Positions 18,319 through 26,660 of a DNA stretch of 64,000 bases are shown in pieces; within the stretch, counting starts at the first letter, position 1; every line of letters begins with the position of its first letter. The stretch comes from Robertmurraya korlensis NBRC 107688 (GTDB lineage: Bacteria; Bacillota; Bacilli; Bacillales; Cytobacillaceae). Under the pieces are notes generated by a model. That model had not been told where the DNA came from. It was given only the letters and a program-made list of their open reading frames with translations, and did not search any database. The stretch is from contig NZ_BCVH01000004.1 in NCBI RefSeq assembly GCF_001591645.1, forward strand, positions 186,001 to 250,000, given 5' to 3'. A program made the position numbers and the translations under genes.

Positions 18319-19524
18319 GTGAAAAAGAAATTATGGATTTGGGTCGCGTCTATCGTGGGTCTACTCTTAATTGCAGGAGGAATTACGTATTATTTTATAG
18401 GGAAAAGTCCAAAAATGGTTAGTAATGGAATGGAACAAATGCCCGTAACTGTTCAAAAAGCATCGGAGAGGGAATTAATTGAAACCATCCTTGTAACAGG
18501 TAAAATTGTTCCGGAAAGTGAACAAAAGGTATTTTTAGAAGCAGATAAAGGATCGATTAGTGAGTATAAAGTAGCAGAGAATCAGGCAGTAAAGGCTGGA
18601 GAAGCACTGTTTCTTTATGATTCTTCGAAAATAGATACCGAATATAATAGAGCAGTCCGGCAAAGAGACTTAACAAAAAGTAGAGGGAAAACGGAACAAA
18701 ATCAAATAGCAGAAATCAACAAGCGTGTAGCTGAAGCCAAAAAGAAAGTTGAAAGTGGGGAAGGTACCCAAGAAGAGGTAAATCAGCTAAGTAACGAGAA
18801 GGTACAACTTGAGATTCAGTATGAGGCAACCAAAGCTGAGATTGCCTCCGCACAAGATGAAATCAATGAGATCGCGGCTCGTAAGAAAGAAATGACCGTT
18901 GTAAGTAAAATAGATGGAATTGTAGTAAAAGTAAATCAAAATGTAGCTCAAACCGAAACCGGAACGCCTGAACCAGTCATTCACGTGATTTCAAGCCAGC
19001 CATATAAAGTAATCGGTACGATGAGTGAGTTTGATGCAGTGAAAATAAAACAAGGGCAACCAGTCATTATTCGTCCAAAGGTATATAAGGATCGCGTATG
19101 GAACGGTTCAGTGGAGACTGTCTCTCAATTTCCGAATGAAGACGGAGCCAGTGGAGAGGAGTTTGCTAGTGGCGGAGCGCAAGGTGGCAATGTGACGATG
19201 TATCCTTTCAAGGTGGCAATCACAGATGATACATCTGAGCTACGTCAAGGGTTCCATGTGTCGTTAGAGATACAAGTAAAATTAAATGAATCAGCGCAAA
19301 CCCTCGTTATTCCTCATTCAGCATTGATGAATGAAGGTGGAGTCGACGTTGCCTATGTGTTAGTGGATGGAAAGCTATCTAGACGTGAGGTTCAAACGGG
19401 AGGAATGAGTGATGAATGGATGGAAGTTATAGAAGGAGTGAAGCTAGGTGAACAAGTCGTAATCACACCTTACGAGGGGATGCATGATGGAATGGAAGTG
19501 GTCTCATATGATGAAGTTGAGTGA
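18319..19524 (+). CDS. Efflux periplasmic-adaptor-type protein (MacA/YknX-like)
   Basis: 401 residues from GTG. One N-terminal membrane anchor (about 5-27), a lipoyl/barrel-sandwich half (LEADKGSISEYKVAENQAVKAGEALFLYD), a coiled-coil hairpin (about 110-195), the second lipoyl half, then a beta-barrel with a Gly-rich insertion (GASGEEFASGGAQGGN). It joins the ABC ATPase and FtsX-like permease downstream, as in YknXYZ of Bacillus. The complex exports peptides or toxic compounds; the YknW partner gene is not adjacent. Confidence 0.88.
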   Translation: MKKKLWIWVASIVGLLLIAGGITYYFIGKSPKMVSNGMEQMPVTVQKASERELIETILVTGKIVPESEQKVFLEADKGSISEYKVAENQAVKAGEALFLYDSSKIDTEYNRAVRQRDLTKSRGKTEQNQIAEINKRVAEAKKKVESGEGTQEEVNQLSNEKVQLEIQYEATKAEIASAQDEINEIAARKKEMTVVSKIDGIVVKVNQNVAQTETGTPEPVIHVISSQPYKVIGTMSEFDAVKIKQGQPVIIRPKVYKDRVWNGSVETVSQFPNEDGASGEEFASGGAQGGNVTMYPFKVAITDDTSELRQGFHVSLEIQVKLNESAQTLVIPHSALMNEGGVDVAYVLVDGKLSRREVQTGGMSDEWMEVIEGVKLGEQVVITPYEGMHDGMEVVSYDEVE

Positions 19525-20188
19525 GATTACAAAAGTATACGGGACCGGCGCTCTTGAAGTACCCGTTTTACACAGTATTGATTTAACTATTGAGGATGGG
19601 GAATTTGTGGCAATTATGGGGCCCTCAGGCTCAGGAAAATCAACTTTGATGAATATCATTGGATTCTTGGACAGGCCAACCTCTGGTACGTTCGAACTGA
19701 ATGGGGAAGAGGTAGGACTAGTAAAGGAGAAGAAATTAGCAAAATTGAGAAACGAGCACATTGGATTTGTTTTTCAACAATTTTTCTTGCTTCCTAGAGT
19801 GAATGCCTTGAAAAATGTCGAATCTCCGTTAATTTACGCAGGAGTATCGATGCGTGAAAGAAATGAGAGAGCAAGAGAAATGCTTGAAAAGGTCGGATTA
19901 GGGGACCGAATGAACCATTTACCAAGTCAATTATCAGGAGGTCAAAAGCAAAGGGTAGCTATTGCACGCGCACTTGTGAATCATCCCTCAATTATTTTAG
20001 CAGATGAACCAACTGGTGCACTTGATTCGGTAACGAGTAAACAAATAATGGAACTCCTTGTCCAATTAAACAAAGAAGGCAGAACGGTCATTATTGTTAC
20101 TCATGAAGAAGAAGTTGCAGCCTATACGAATAGGGTCATTACGTTGAAGGATGGTAGAATTACAGACGACCGGAGGAGAATGTCATGA
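19508..20188 (+). CDS. ABC transporter ATP-binding protein (MacB/YknY-like)
   Basis: About 226 residues from ATG 19508, overlapping the adaptor gene by 17 bp; an in-frame upstream start (19484) would only extend into that gene. Walker [11 protein letters not shown]-loop FVFQQFFLL, signature LSGGQKQR, Walker B ILADEPTGALD, switch His VTHEEE. LolD/MacB-type ATPase for the permease downstream, with which it shares an ATGA overlap. Confidence 0.92.
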   Translation: MMKLSEITKVYGTGALEVPVLHSIDLTIEDGEFVAIMGPSGSGKSTLMNIIGFLDRPTSGTFELNGEEVGLVKEKKLAKLRNEHIGFVFQQFFLLPRVNALKNVESPLIYAGVSMRERNERAREMLEKVGLGDRMNHLPSQLSGGQKQRVAIARALVNHPSIILADEPTGALDSVTSKQIMELLVQLNKEGRTVIIVTHEEEVAAYTNRVITLKDGRITDDRRRMS

Positions 20189-21396
20189 GTATTTGGGAAA
20201 GCTTCAAGATTGCTCTATCCTCCATTTGGAACCATAAAATCAGGTCTATTTTAACCATGCTTGGAATTATCATAGGTGTAGCAGCCGTGATAATAATCGT
20301 AGCGATTGGACAAGGTGCTCGAAAGCAAATGACGGAAGAACTCTTTAGTACTGATAAAAATGCTATTGAGTTATTTTATGAACCGATTCCTGTTGAAGGA
20401 GAGACAGAAGCGGAAATGTATTGGATGCCACCTCAACTAAACTCGGAGGATTTGGAGATACTTGCAGAGGTTCCAGGTGTAAAAGCAGTATTAGGGACCA
20501 ATCAAGGTTGGGGTACAATGATCCATGGTGATCAACAAGGAGAAATGCAGATCACTGGAGTGGGAGCGGATTATTTTACTGCGAAAAATGTTCAGATTGT
20601 AGAAGGACGTAGTTTTTTTGCAAGAGATGTTGACGGGTTAAATCGCGTCGTTATGATTGATACAGTTGCAAGAGAGAAATACTTTCAGCCGTCTGAAGAG
20701 GTAGTTGGAGAAATTGTTGATTTAAACGGGAACCCATACAAGGTCGTTGGGGTGTATGAATCAACCATTCCTGAACAATATCGTCAGGAGGGGATGGGAG
20801 AAATGCTCATGCCACGAACCGTTATTTCAATGATGTTTGGGAACATGGAGATTGAAAACTTATCCGTAATAGCAAGTGACCCTGAAAAAATCTCTGAAAC
20901 AGGGCGTTTAGCTGCTGATACTCTTACTGAAAAAAAGAAGCTTGAAAATGGAATGTACAATATTTATGATCAATCCCAATACGAACAAGAAGTAAACACG
21001 GTAATCACGATTATGACACTAGTTATTGGAAGTATTGCGGGTATTTCACTCTTAGTTGGTGGAATTGGAGTAATGAATATTATGCTCGTTTCGGTAACAG
21101 AACGAACGAGGGAAATTGGCCTTCGAAAAGCATTAGGAGCCACAAGAGGGAAAATCCTTTTGCAGTTCTTAATTGAGTCAGCCACACTTACTTCTTTAGG
21201 TGGGCTGCTAGGAATTGGTCTTGCTGCCGTAGGAACGATTATTGTCACTAATTTTGCTCCTATTAGTGCATCAGTGAGTCCTGTAGTTGCGCTAGTTGGT
21301 GTGTGTTTCTCCGCGTTTATAGGTGTTATATTTGGAATATTACCTGCGAACAAAGCCTCGAAGTTGAGTCCAATCGATGCCTTAAGATACGAATAA
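20185..21396 (+). CDS. ABC transporter permease (MacB/YknZ-like, FtsX fold)
   Basis: 403 residues: TM1 at about 20-45 (ILTMLGIIIGVAAVIIIVAIGQG), a MacB-type extracytoplasmic domain (about 50-270), and three C-terminal TM segments (about 275-395) with the FtsX signature VTERTREIGLRKALGATRG. Mechanotransmission-type exporter working with the two upstream genes. Confidence 0.92.
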   Translation: MSIWESFKIALSSIWNHKIRSILTMLGIIIGVAAVIIIVAIGQGARKQMTEELFSTDKNAIELFYEPIPVEGETEAEMYWMPPQLNSEDLEILAEVPGVKAVLGTNQGWGTMIHGDQQGEMQITGVGADYFTAKNVQIVEGRSFFARDVDGLNRVVMIDTVAREKYFQPSEEVVGEIVDLNGNPYKVVGVYESTIPEQYRQEGMGEMLMPRTVISMMFGNMEIENLSVIASDPEKISETGRLAADTLTEKKKLENGMYNIYDQSQYEQEVNTVITIMTLVIGSIAGISLLVGGIGVMNIMLVSVTERTREIGLRKALGATRGKILLQFLIESATLTSLGGLLGIGLAAVGTIIVTNFAPISASVSPVVALVGVCFSAFIGVIFGILPANKASKLSPIDALRYE

Positions 21397-21410
21397 TATG
21401 TTTTTAAAGC

Positions 21411-21446
21411 AGATGCAAAAGAATGTTCTTTTGCGTCTTTTTTTTA
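21411..21446 (+). terminator. Intrinsic terminator of the efflux operon
   Basis: GATGCAAAAGAA / TTCTTTTGCGTC stem followed by TTTTTTTT. Confidence 0.85.
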
Positions 21447-21554
21447 AAATAAAATTCAAATAGTAGACAGTTTTATGTGCCAAATAGAAATTAACCCCAT
21501 CAAGCATCATATTTTCTTTTTTAATGGAAAAGAATATAAGAAGTGAGGTGTGAT

Positions 21555-22436
21555 ATGAAAAAAGTTCCTTTATGCATCATATTTGTATTTCTATTTTGTT
21601 TTTTCAAATTTCCAGATGAATTTAAAGCAAATGAACTCAAGTATAAGGATGAAAATCAGCCAATCTCTTTCGAAATAGAGATTCTGCCCTGGGAAACCGC
21701 AAAAGATATCCTTCCTAAAGGAAAGAAATTTACTGTAATAGATGTTGAAACAGGACAACAATTCAACGTCCAACGACGTGCGGGAAGCAGGCATGCGGAT
21801 GTTCAGCCTCTTACCACAAAAGACACAAAGATCATGAAGGAAATATACGATGGGAAGTGGAGCTGGAAAAGAAGAGCGATTCTAGTGAAAGTGGGTGATC
21901 AATTCATTGCGGCTTCTATGCATGGAATGCCCCACGGAGGAGGTGCCCTCCAAAATGGATTTCCTGGCCATTTTTGCATTCACTTTTTAGGAAGCACTAC
22001 TCACCGCTCAGGTAAGATGGATAAAGTACACAAACTAATGATATTAAAAGCGGGTGGTAAGGAAGAAGAGTACTTACATACAGTAACCCCTTATGAGCTT
22101 ATTGAATTTTTTGCTACGGCGATTAATTATCAGGATGAACATTTATTAAAGCTCGTTATTGCACCAACGAAAAAACAAAGCCAATTGAATAAGATAATAA
22201 GGCAATTTTCGTATTTTCGAATCAATCGAATATCTTACCTCCCTTCTGAAGATCTGGCTGGGCAGCTTATAGTAGAAGTACCGGTTGAGGTCAAATTTCG
22301 TACCGATAAGGATGGGAAAGTGACTAGAAACATAACCTTTATTTTACGGAAAATGGGTCCCCTGGATCGGTGGAAGCTTGACACAGAACACTTTAGTAAT
22401 CAAATAGAAGGAACTTATGAAAACCTAAATGAGTAG
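21555..22436 (+). CDS. Secreted protein of unknown function with HGMPHG / GHFCIHF motifs
   Basis: About 293 residues from ATG 21555, with GAGGTG upstream; the GTG at 21543 lies inside that site. A short signal sequence (KKVPLCIIFVFLFCFFKF) precedes a conserved-looking block: FTVIDVETGQQFNVQRRAGS, HADVQPLT, WSWKRRAILVKVG, AASMHGMPHGGGALQNGF, GHFCIHFLGSTTH. The HG...FCIHF spacing and the mention of a conserved Cys with His recall L,D-transpeptidase HG(X)n-SHGC motifs, but the match is loose. The C-terminal half (about 190-293) looks like a beta/NTF2-like domain. Likely extracellular; catalytic role only a suggestion. Confidence 0.65.
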   Translation: MKKVPLCIIFVFLFCFFKFPDEFKANELKYKDENQPISFEIEILPWETAKDILPKGKKFTVIDVETGQQFNVQRRAGSRHADVQPLTTKDTKIMKEIYDGKWSWKRRAILVKVGDQFIAASMHGMPHGGGALQNGFPGHFCIHFLGSTTHRSGKMDKVHKLMILKAGGKEEEYLHTVTPYELIEFFATAINYQDEHLLKLVIAPTKKQSQLNKIIRQFSYFRINRISYLPSEDLAGQLIVEVPVEVKFRTDKDGKVTRNITFILRKMGPLDRWKLDTEHFSNQIEGTYENLNE

Positions 22437-22449
22437 GTTTTCTTTTTTT
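22419..22449 (+). terminator. Intrinsic terminator overlapping the stop codon
   Basis: GAAAACCT / AGGTTTTC followed by TTTTTTT. The left arm lies inside the last codons of the upstream gene. Confidence 0.8.
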
Positions 22450-22466
22450 GAATATTGTCATTTATG

Positions 22467-22507
22467 CTATACTAAAAAACAACCAATTAAAATAGTAGTA
22501 TAGTTTT
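22467..22507. promoter_or_regulatory. Inverted repeat in the aminotransferase leader
   Basis: CTATACTA and TAGTATAG are perfect inverted repeats 22 nt apart and are followed by TTTTT. It could be an operator overlapping a TATACT -10 box, or a weak hairpin. Confidence 0.35.
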
Positions 22508-22529
22508 TGAACAATAAGGAGACATACAT

Positions 22530-23714
22530 ATGAATTTACAGCCTTCTTCTAAGATGGACAAACTAACGACATCCATTTTTATAGATTTAGCAAATCGGAA
22601 AAATGAACTTATAAAAAAAGGGAAAGATGTTATTGATTTAAGTGTCGGTAGTCCAGATTTGCCTCCATCGTCTTTGGTAATGGATACAATTGCTACATAC
22701 AGTAAAGATCCCGCTAATTATGGATATACGCTAACAGGAACTGCTGAATTTAGTGAAGCGGTTAGCTACTTTTATAAAAACCGTTATCATGTGGAACTTA
22801 ACCCGAATAATGAAGTACTTCAGCTTATGGGTTCACAGGACGGGCTTTCGCATTTGGCAACAGCCATGGTGAATCCAGGGGAATATGTGCTTGTGCCTGA
22901 TCCAGGCTATCCAATATATGAAGCGAGCGTGACGATTGCTGGTGGAAGAGTGTATCCAATGCCTTTAACGGAAGAAAATAACTTTCTTCCTAACCTGGAG
23001 GATATCCCAGTTGAAGTATTAGAAAAAACGAAAATGATGATTTTCAGTTATCCAGGAAATCCGGTAACAGCGATTGCAGATAAAAGTTTCTTTGAACAGG
23101 TTGTGACCTTTGCTAAGAAGCATCAAATACTTGTCGTACACGATTTTGCTTATTCTGAACTCATATTTGATGAACATCCCCAATTGAGCTTTATGTCTAT
23201 TGAAGGTGCAAAGGAAGTGGGAATTGAATTCAACTCTCTATCAAAAACCTTTAATATGGCAGGTTGCCGAATTGGTTATGTGGTTGGAAATCCCCAAGCA
23301 TTACAAATCCTAGCCTCACTCAAGTCACATATGGATTACGGAGTATTTTTACCAATCCAAAAAGCTGCTATAGCCGTATTAACTTCGGATTATAAAATGC
23401 TTAGTGAACAGAAAAAGGTATATGAAGAACGAAGAGATACATTGATTGGGGGGCTTAATAAGGGTGGATGGAAGGTAAAAACTACCCCGGCAACCATGTT
23501 TATTTGGACGAAAGTTCCTCAAGGCTGGACATCAAGTCAGTTTGCCTTTGAATTGCTTGACCATGCAGGTGTAGCGGTTGTACCAGGGGACGCATTCGGA
23601 GCACAAGGGGAAGGGTATGTAAGAATCGCACTGGTACAACCATCTAATCGGTTAGCAGAAGCAGCGGAGCGAATTCAAACGTTTTTAGAAACCTCTCAAG
23701 CTGCGACAAACTAA
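22530..23714 (+). CDS. PLP-dependent class I/II aminotransferase (DapL-like)
   Basis: 394 residues, fold-type I. Motifs: IDLSVGSPDLPPS at the start, NYGYTLTGTAEF, SYPGNPVTAIAD (substrate and PLP contacts), the PLP Lys in SLSKTFNMAGCRIGY, and the terminal RIALVQP arginine. Similar Bacillus proteins are annotated as LL-diaminopimelate or alanine-type aminotransferases; substrate cannot be fixed here. AAGGAG lies before the ATG, and a terminator follows, so it stands alone. Confidence 0.85.
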   Translation: MNLQPSSKMDKLTTSIFIDLANRKNELIKKGKDVIDLSVGSPDLPPSSLVMDTIATYSKDPANYGYTLTGTAEFSEAVSYFYKNRYHVELNPNNEVLQLMGSQDGLSHLATAMVNPGEYVLVPDPGYPIYEASVTIAGGRVYPMPLTEENNFLPNLEDIPVEVLEKTKMMIFSYPGNPVTAIADKSFFEQVVTFAKKHQILVVHDFAYSELIFDEHPQLSFMSIEGAKEVGIEFNSLSKTFNMAGCRIGYVVGNPQALQILASLKSHMDYGVFLPIQKAAIAVLTSDYKMLSEQKKVYEERRDTLIGGLNKGGWKVKTTPATMFIWTKVPQGWTSSQFAFELLDHAGVAVVPGDAFGAQGEGYVRIALVQPSNRLAEAAERIQTFLETSQAATN

Positions 23715-23721
23715 TAGTGGG

Positions 23722-23777
23722 ATCCCTATCGAGGTGGCAGGCATTGCATGCTTTAATACCTTGATAGGGGTTTTTTT
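23722..23777 (+). terminator. Intrinsic terminator of the aminotransferase gene
   Basis: CCCTATCGAGGT / ACCTTGATAGGG stem (one G-U) with a T7 run. Confidence 0.85.
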
Positions 23778-23923
23778 ATGAATTAGGGTACAAGATAGTA
23801 ACGGTCATGAATAGAAGGTAATTGAGTAATAGTAGATTATATGGAAGTTGAATAGTATAGTTGTGTGGTTTAAATAGAACAGTGGTAATTGTAAGAGTAG
23901 ATGTAGAAATAAAAAGAGGAATT

Positions 23924-24008
23924 ATCCTGGCGGCTCGGCTACCATAGCAATTGCTTTAGGCCCGTAGCTTTGCGTCTCTTATTTTCATAAGATTTGCCTT
24001 TGCAGGAT
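23924..24008 (-). promoter_or_regulatory. c-di-GMP-I (GEMM-I) riboswitch aptamer without an evident target gene
   Basis: Minus strand: P1 ATCCTG / CAGGAT encloses AAAGGCAAA, a GAAA-type loop closing TCTTAT/ATAAGA, GACGCAAAGC, ACGGGCCTAA, a short hairpin (AGCAATTGCT), and GGTAGCCGAGCCGCC. These are the GEMM-I landmarks. It begins 5 nt after the stop codon of the Sda-like gene (24014-24322) on the same strand. Downstream, 23715-23923 holds no minus-strand gene, only the terminator of the convergent aminotransferase gene. It is therefore a 3'-UTR or orphan aptamer. Confidence 0.85.
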
Positions 24009-24013
24009 TATGT

Positions 24014-24322
24014 TTATTTAATATGTTGGGTGGCTAAATCAATAACGGATTGGAGAAGGGAAATGTCGTTACATATTTGGTCTCTAATGGCTTCGTCCGG
24101 ACATTTCGATTGTTCATAAAGTAAAAGCTCCAATTCTCTTTTAAAATAAATTATATCAAGGGCTTCTTGAAGACTTGATAAGTGATCATGCTGTGAATGT
24201 GTCAACCTTCGTATCGCCTCATTTTTCAATAATTTGATAAAGTCGTTTTCTAGGTTAAATTTAATGGCTCTAATAATGACGTCTGACAATTGTTCATCGT
24301 CAAATTTTTGTAGCGAGTTCAT
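24014..24322 (-). CDS. Sda-like sporulation histidine kinase inhibitor with C-terminal extension
   Basis: 102 residues; AAAGGA precedes ATG. Residues about 6-40 (KFDDEQLSDVIIRAIKFN, then LENDFIKLLKNEAIRRL) align with the B. subtilis Sda helical hairpin (shared L-, NL-x-DFI-L--NE-x-RR pattern). Sda binds KinA/KinB-type kinases and blocks autophosphorylation. Sda is about 46 residues; here a further 55 residues form a second predicted helical pair (IIYFKRELELLLYE ... ISLLQSVIDLATQ) vaguely like Spo0E-type hairpins but without the SQELD motif. A c-di-GMP aptamer follows its stop codon. Two KinB-like kinases are in the window. Confidence 0.65.
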   Translation of the reverse strand: MNSLQKFDDEQLSDVIIRAIKFNLENDFIKLLKNEAIRRLTHSQHDHLSSLQEALDIIYFKRELELLLYEQSKCPDEAIRDQICNDISLLQSVIDLATQHIK

Positions 24323-24574
24323 ACGGTAATCCTTTCTTACATTCCTATAAAATTAGTATATATATGATGAGTTTAATAGTCCAAATGTAATTGCAAGCAT
24401 GAAAATATATTTTTCGACAAAATCCGCAAGAGGTGATGAAAAGTAATCCCCGTATATCCTTACCCCAAAATGAAGATTTGTAGTCATTAACAAGCATAAA
24501 GTTTGTAGGTAAATTATGGTTGGAGTAAAATGAGTGTTGTAAATGGGATATTTTCACAAGGAGGTAATGAATGT

Positions 24575-25141
24575 ATGGCTGATTTACAAGTCAATCAGGG
24601 AAGACAAGCAGAGTATGACATTGATGAGAACTATTTAAATCGCTGGTCGCCACGGTCATTTTTAGAAAAGGAAGTACCGGAAGAGGATCTGATGAGTGTC
24701 CTAGAAGCTGCACGCTGGGCTCCATCTGCCATGAACGCCCAACCATGGAGATTTATTATCGCACGTACACAAGAGGATCGTGAAAAATTCCATTCCTTTA
24801 TTAAGGAAGGAAATCGTATATGGTGTGAAAAGGCTCCTGTTCTAGTGGCAATTCTATCTGATAATAAGGTGGGCTACCATGCATTTGATACCGGTTCATC
24901 TTGGGGATATCTATCACTTCAGGCAACGCAAAAAGGATTAATTACTCACCCGATGGCTGGTTTTTACCAAGACCAAGCACGCGAAGCATTGAATATTCCT
25001 GATGACTTTGACATTCAACTGGTTGTTGCCATTGGATATCAGGGAGAGAAAGAAGCACTACCAGCAGAATTACAGGACCGAGAACAGCCATCAAACAGAC
25101 GTCCTCTCAAGGAGTCAATCTTTGAAGGTGAATATAAGTAG
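24575..25141 (+). CDS. Nitroreductase-family flavoprotein
   Basis: About 188 residues from ATG 24575, which has AAGGAGGT upstream; an in-frame ATG at 24530 has no such site. FMN-binding pattern: NRWSPRSFLEKEVP near the N-terminus, AARWAPSAMNAQPWRFI, and a C-terminal SNRRPLKE. NAD(P)H-dependent reduction of nitro or quinone compounds is expected; substrate unknown. Followed by a terminator. Confidence 0.9.
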   Translation: MADLQVNQGRQAEYDIDENYLNRWSPRSFLEKEVPEEDLMSVLEAARWAPSAMNAQPWRFIIARTQEDREKFHSFIKEGNRIWCEKAPVLVAILSDNKVGYHAFDTGSSWGYLSLQATQKGLITHPMAGFYQDQAREALNIPDDFDIQLVVAIGYQGEKEALPAELQDREQPSNRRPLKESIFEGEYK

Positions 25142-25149
25142 AGTAGTAG

Positions 25150-25179
25150 AGCAAATCACTAGGTGGTTTGCTTTTTTTG
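25150..25179 (+). terminator. Intrinsic terminator of the nitroreductase gene
   Basis: AGCAAATCAC / GTGGTTTGCT stem then T7. Confidence 0.85.
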
Positions 25180-25270
25180 CTGGTATTGGTTCATGATGTG
25201 GCTTGGATTAGTGTTCTAAATTAATCTATACTAAGAATGAAACTATGAAATGTAAAAGGAAGATTCTATT

Positions 25271-26227
25271 ATGAAAAGATATGAAAATCAAATTCCAACC
25301 TCCATGAATATGGGAATCAAGTCGATGATTAGTATGTTGAAAGATTCCGTAACAAGTAGAACCTTCCGTAGACCAAGTGGTCCAATCCAAGTAGAAAATT
25401 TTGTTGAGAAAAATACTCCTGATTCTAGGGTTACCTGGTTCGGACACTCGGCCTTCTTGCTAGAAATAGAAGGGAAACGACTTTTCTTTGACCCGATGCT
25501 AGGTAATCGTCCGTCACCGGTTTCATGGGCTGGAACGAAACGATTCAGTTCCACCTTACCTATAGATTTAGAGAATTTTTCAGCAATTGATGCGATAGTC
25601 ATCTCTCATGATCATTATGATCATTTGGATTATTCATCTATACGTAAGCTAATGGATAAGGCACAAAGGTTTATTGTACCTTTAGGAGTAAGACAGTGTT
25701 TACTTAAATGGGGCGTACCCTCCGAAAAAATCACTGAGCATGCTTGGGGCGACGAAATTCAGTTTGATAACCTGCAACTTGCTTGCATGCCAGCGAGGCA
25801 TTTCTCTGGAAGAGGTTTATTGAATCGGAATTCCACTTTATGGTGTTCATGGGTAATCGTAGGACGTGATACAAAGGTTTTCTACAGTGGAGACAGCGGC
25901 TACGGTCCACACTTCAAGGAAATTGGTGAAAAATACGGACCCTTTGACGTAACACTAATGGAATGCGGTCAATACGACGAACGTTGGTCCAATATTCATA
26001 TGCTGCCAGAAGAAACGGTACAAGCTCATCTCGATGTTCGTGGTAAGGTGTTAATTCCAGTTCATTGGGGAGCCTTTACACTTGCCTTTCATTCGTGGAT
26101 TGATCCAGTAGAACGGGTAACAAAAGCGGCATCCCAGTATCAGGTTAACATTGCTACGCCAAAAATTGGGGAAACCGTTTGTATAGGGATGGGTGGTGAA
26201 TGCCCAAGAACTCCTTGGTGGAGGTAA
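25271..26227 (+). CDS. MBL-fold metallo-hydrolase (UlaG / NAPE-PLD-like)
   Basis: 318 residues. Metallo-beta-lactamase signatures: TWFGHSAFLLEIEGKRLFFDP, the metal motif SHDHYDHLD, PARHFSGR, SGDSGYG with the bridging Asp, and PVHWGAF. The arrangement is that of the NAPE-PLD/UlaG subgroup acting on phosphodiester or lactone substrates. The actual substrate is unknown. Monocistronic, with a terminator after it. Confidence 0.88.
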   Translation: MKRYENQIPTSMNMGIKSMISMLKDSVTSRTFRRPSGPIQVENFVEKNTPDSRVTWFGHSAFLLEIEGKRLFFDPMLGNRPSPVSWAGTKRFSSTLPIDLENFSAIDAIVISHDHYDHLDYSSIRKLMDKAQRFIVPLGVRQCLLKWGVPSEKITEHAWGDEIQFDNLQLACMPARHFSGRGLLNRNSTLWCSWVIVGRDTKVFYSGDSGYGPHFKEIGEKYGPFDVTLMECGQYDERWSNIHMLPEETVQAHLDVRGKVLIPVHWGAFTLAFHSWIDPVERVTKAASQYQVNIATPKIGETVCIGMGGECPRTPWWR

Positions 26228-26233
26228 CTGTTG

Positions 26234-26265
26234 GAAGAAGTAGACGTAAGTTTGCTTCTTTTTTC
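26234..26265 (+). terminator. Intrinsic terminator of the metallo-hydrolase gene
   Basis: AAGAAGTAGAC / GTTTGCTTCTT stem with G-U pairs, then TTTTTT. Confidence 0.75.
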
Positions 26266-26660
26266 CTCTAATTTAACCGATCTATTTGACCCTCATGAAC
26301 GAGGAGAACTTCATCCAAGCATAAGATCTCAAGATTTCCATTTCCATAATCAAACACGACATTACACTTTAGACCTCTATATAGAACTATTTCATAGTTC
26401 AATTTCCACACACCTTTCAATTGTTAATTTTCAACACAAAAACTATTGTAACAACATCAGTTTGTAAATAAAACCATTTTTTACCAACATTTTCAGTCAA
26501 TATACAACAAAATTCTTCAGTTACTTGTCGATTCTGGGAAATCGACCATCTTTTGTCCCTTTTTTAAACCATACTTTTGTTGCATTCAAATAACTTCAAG
26601 ATGAGGGTAAGATATGAGGATGCATGTTAGTGATTTGTAAAAGAGGGCAGGTTATGTAAG
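26266..26660. other. Intergenic region before the MscS-type channel
   Basis: AT-rich with no supported gene. A TTG-initiated frame at 26231-26467 crosses the terminator and has no ribosome site. No riboswitch-like structure or clear promoter stands out; GGGCAGG precedes the ATG at 26661. Confidence 0.4.

Noticed and set aside
22437-22529. Riboswitch in the aminotransferase leader
   Set aside because: Only a single 8-bp inverted repeat is present; no conserved aptamer landmarks.
26231-26467. TTG-initiated 78-residue frame
   Set aside because: Crosses the terminator of the metallo-hydrolase gene, lacks a ribosome site, and has random-like composition.
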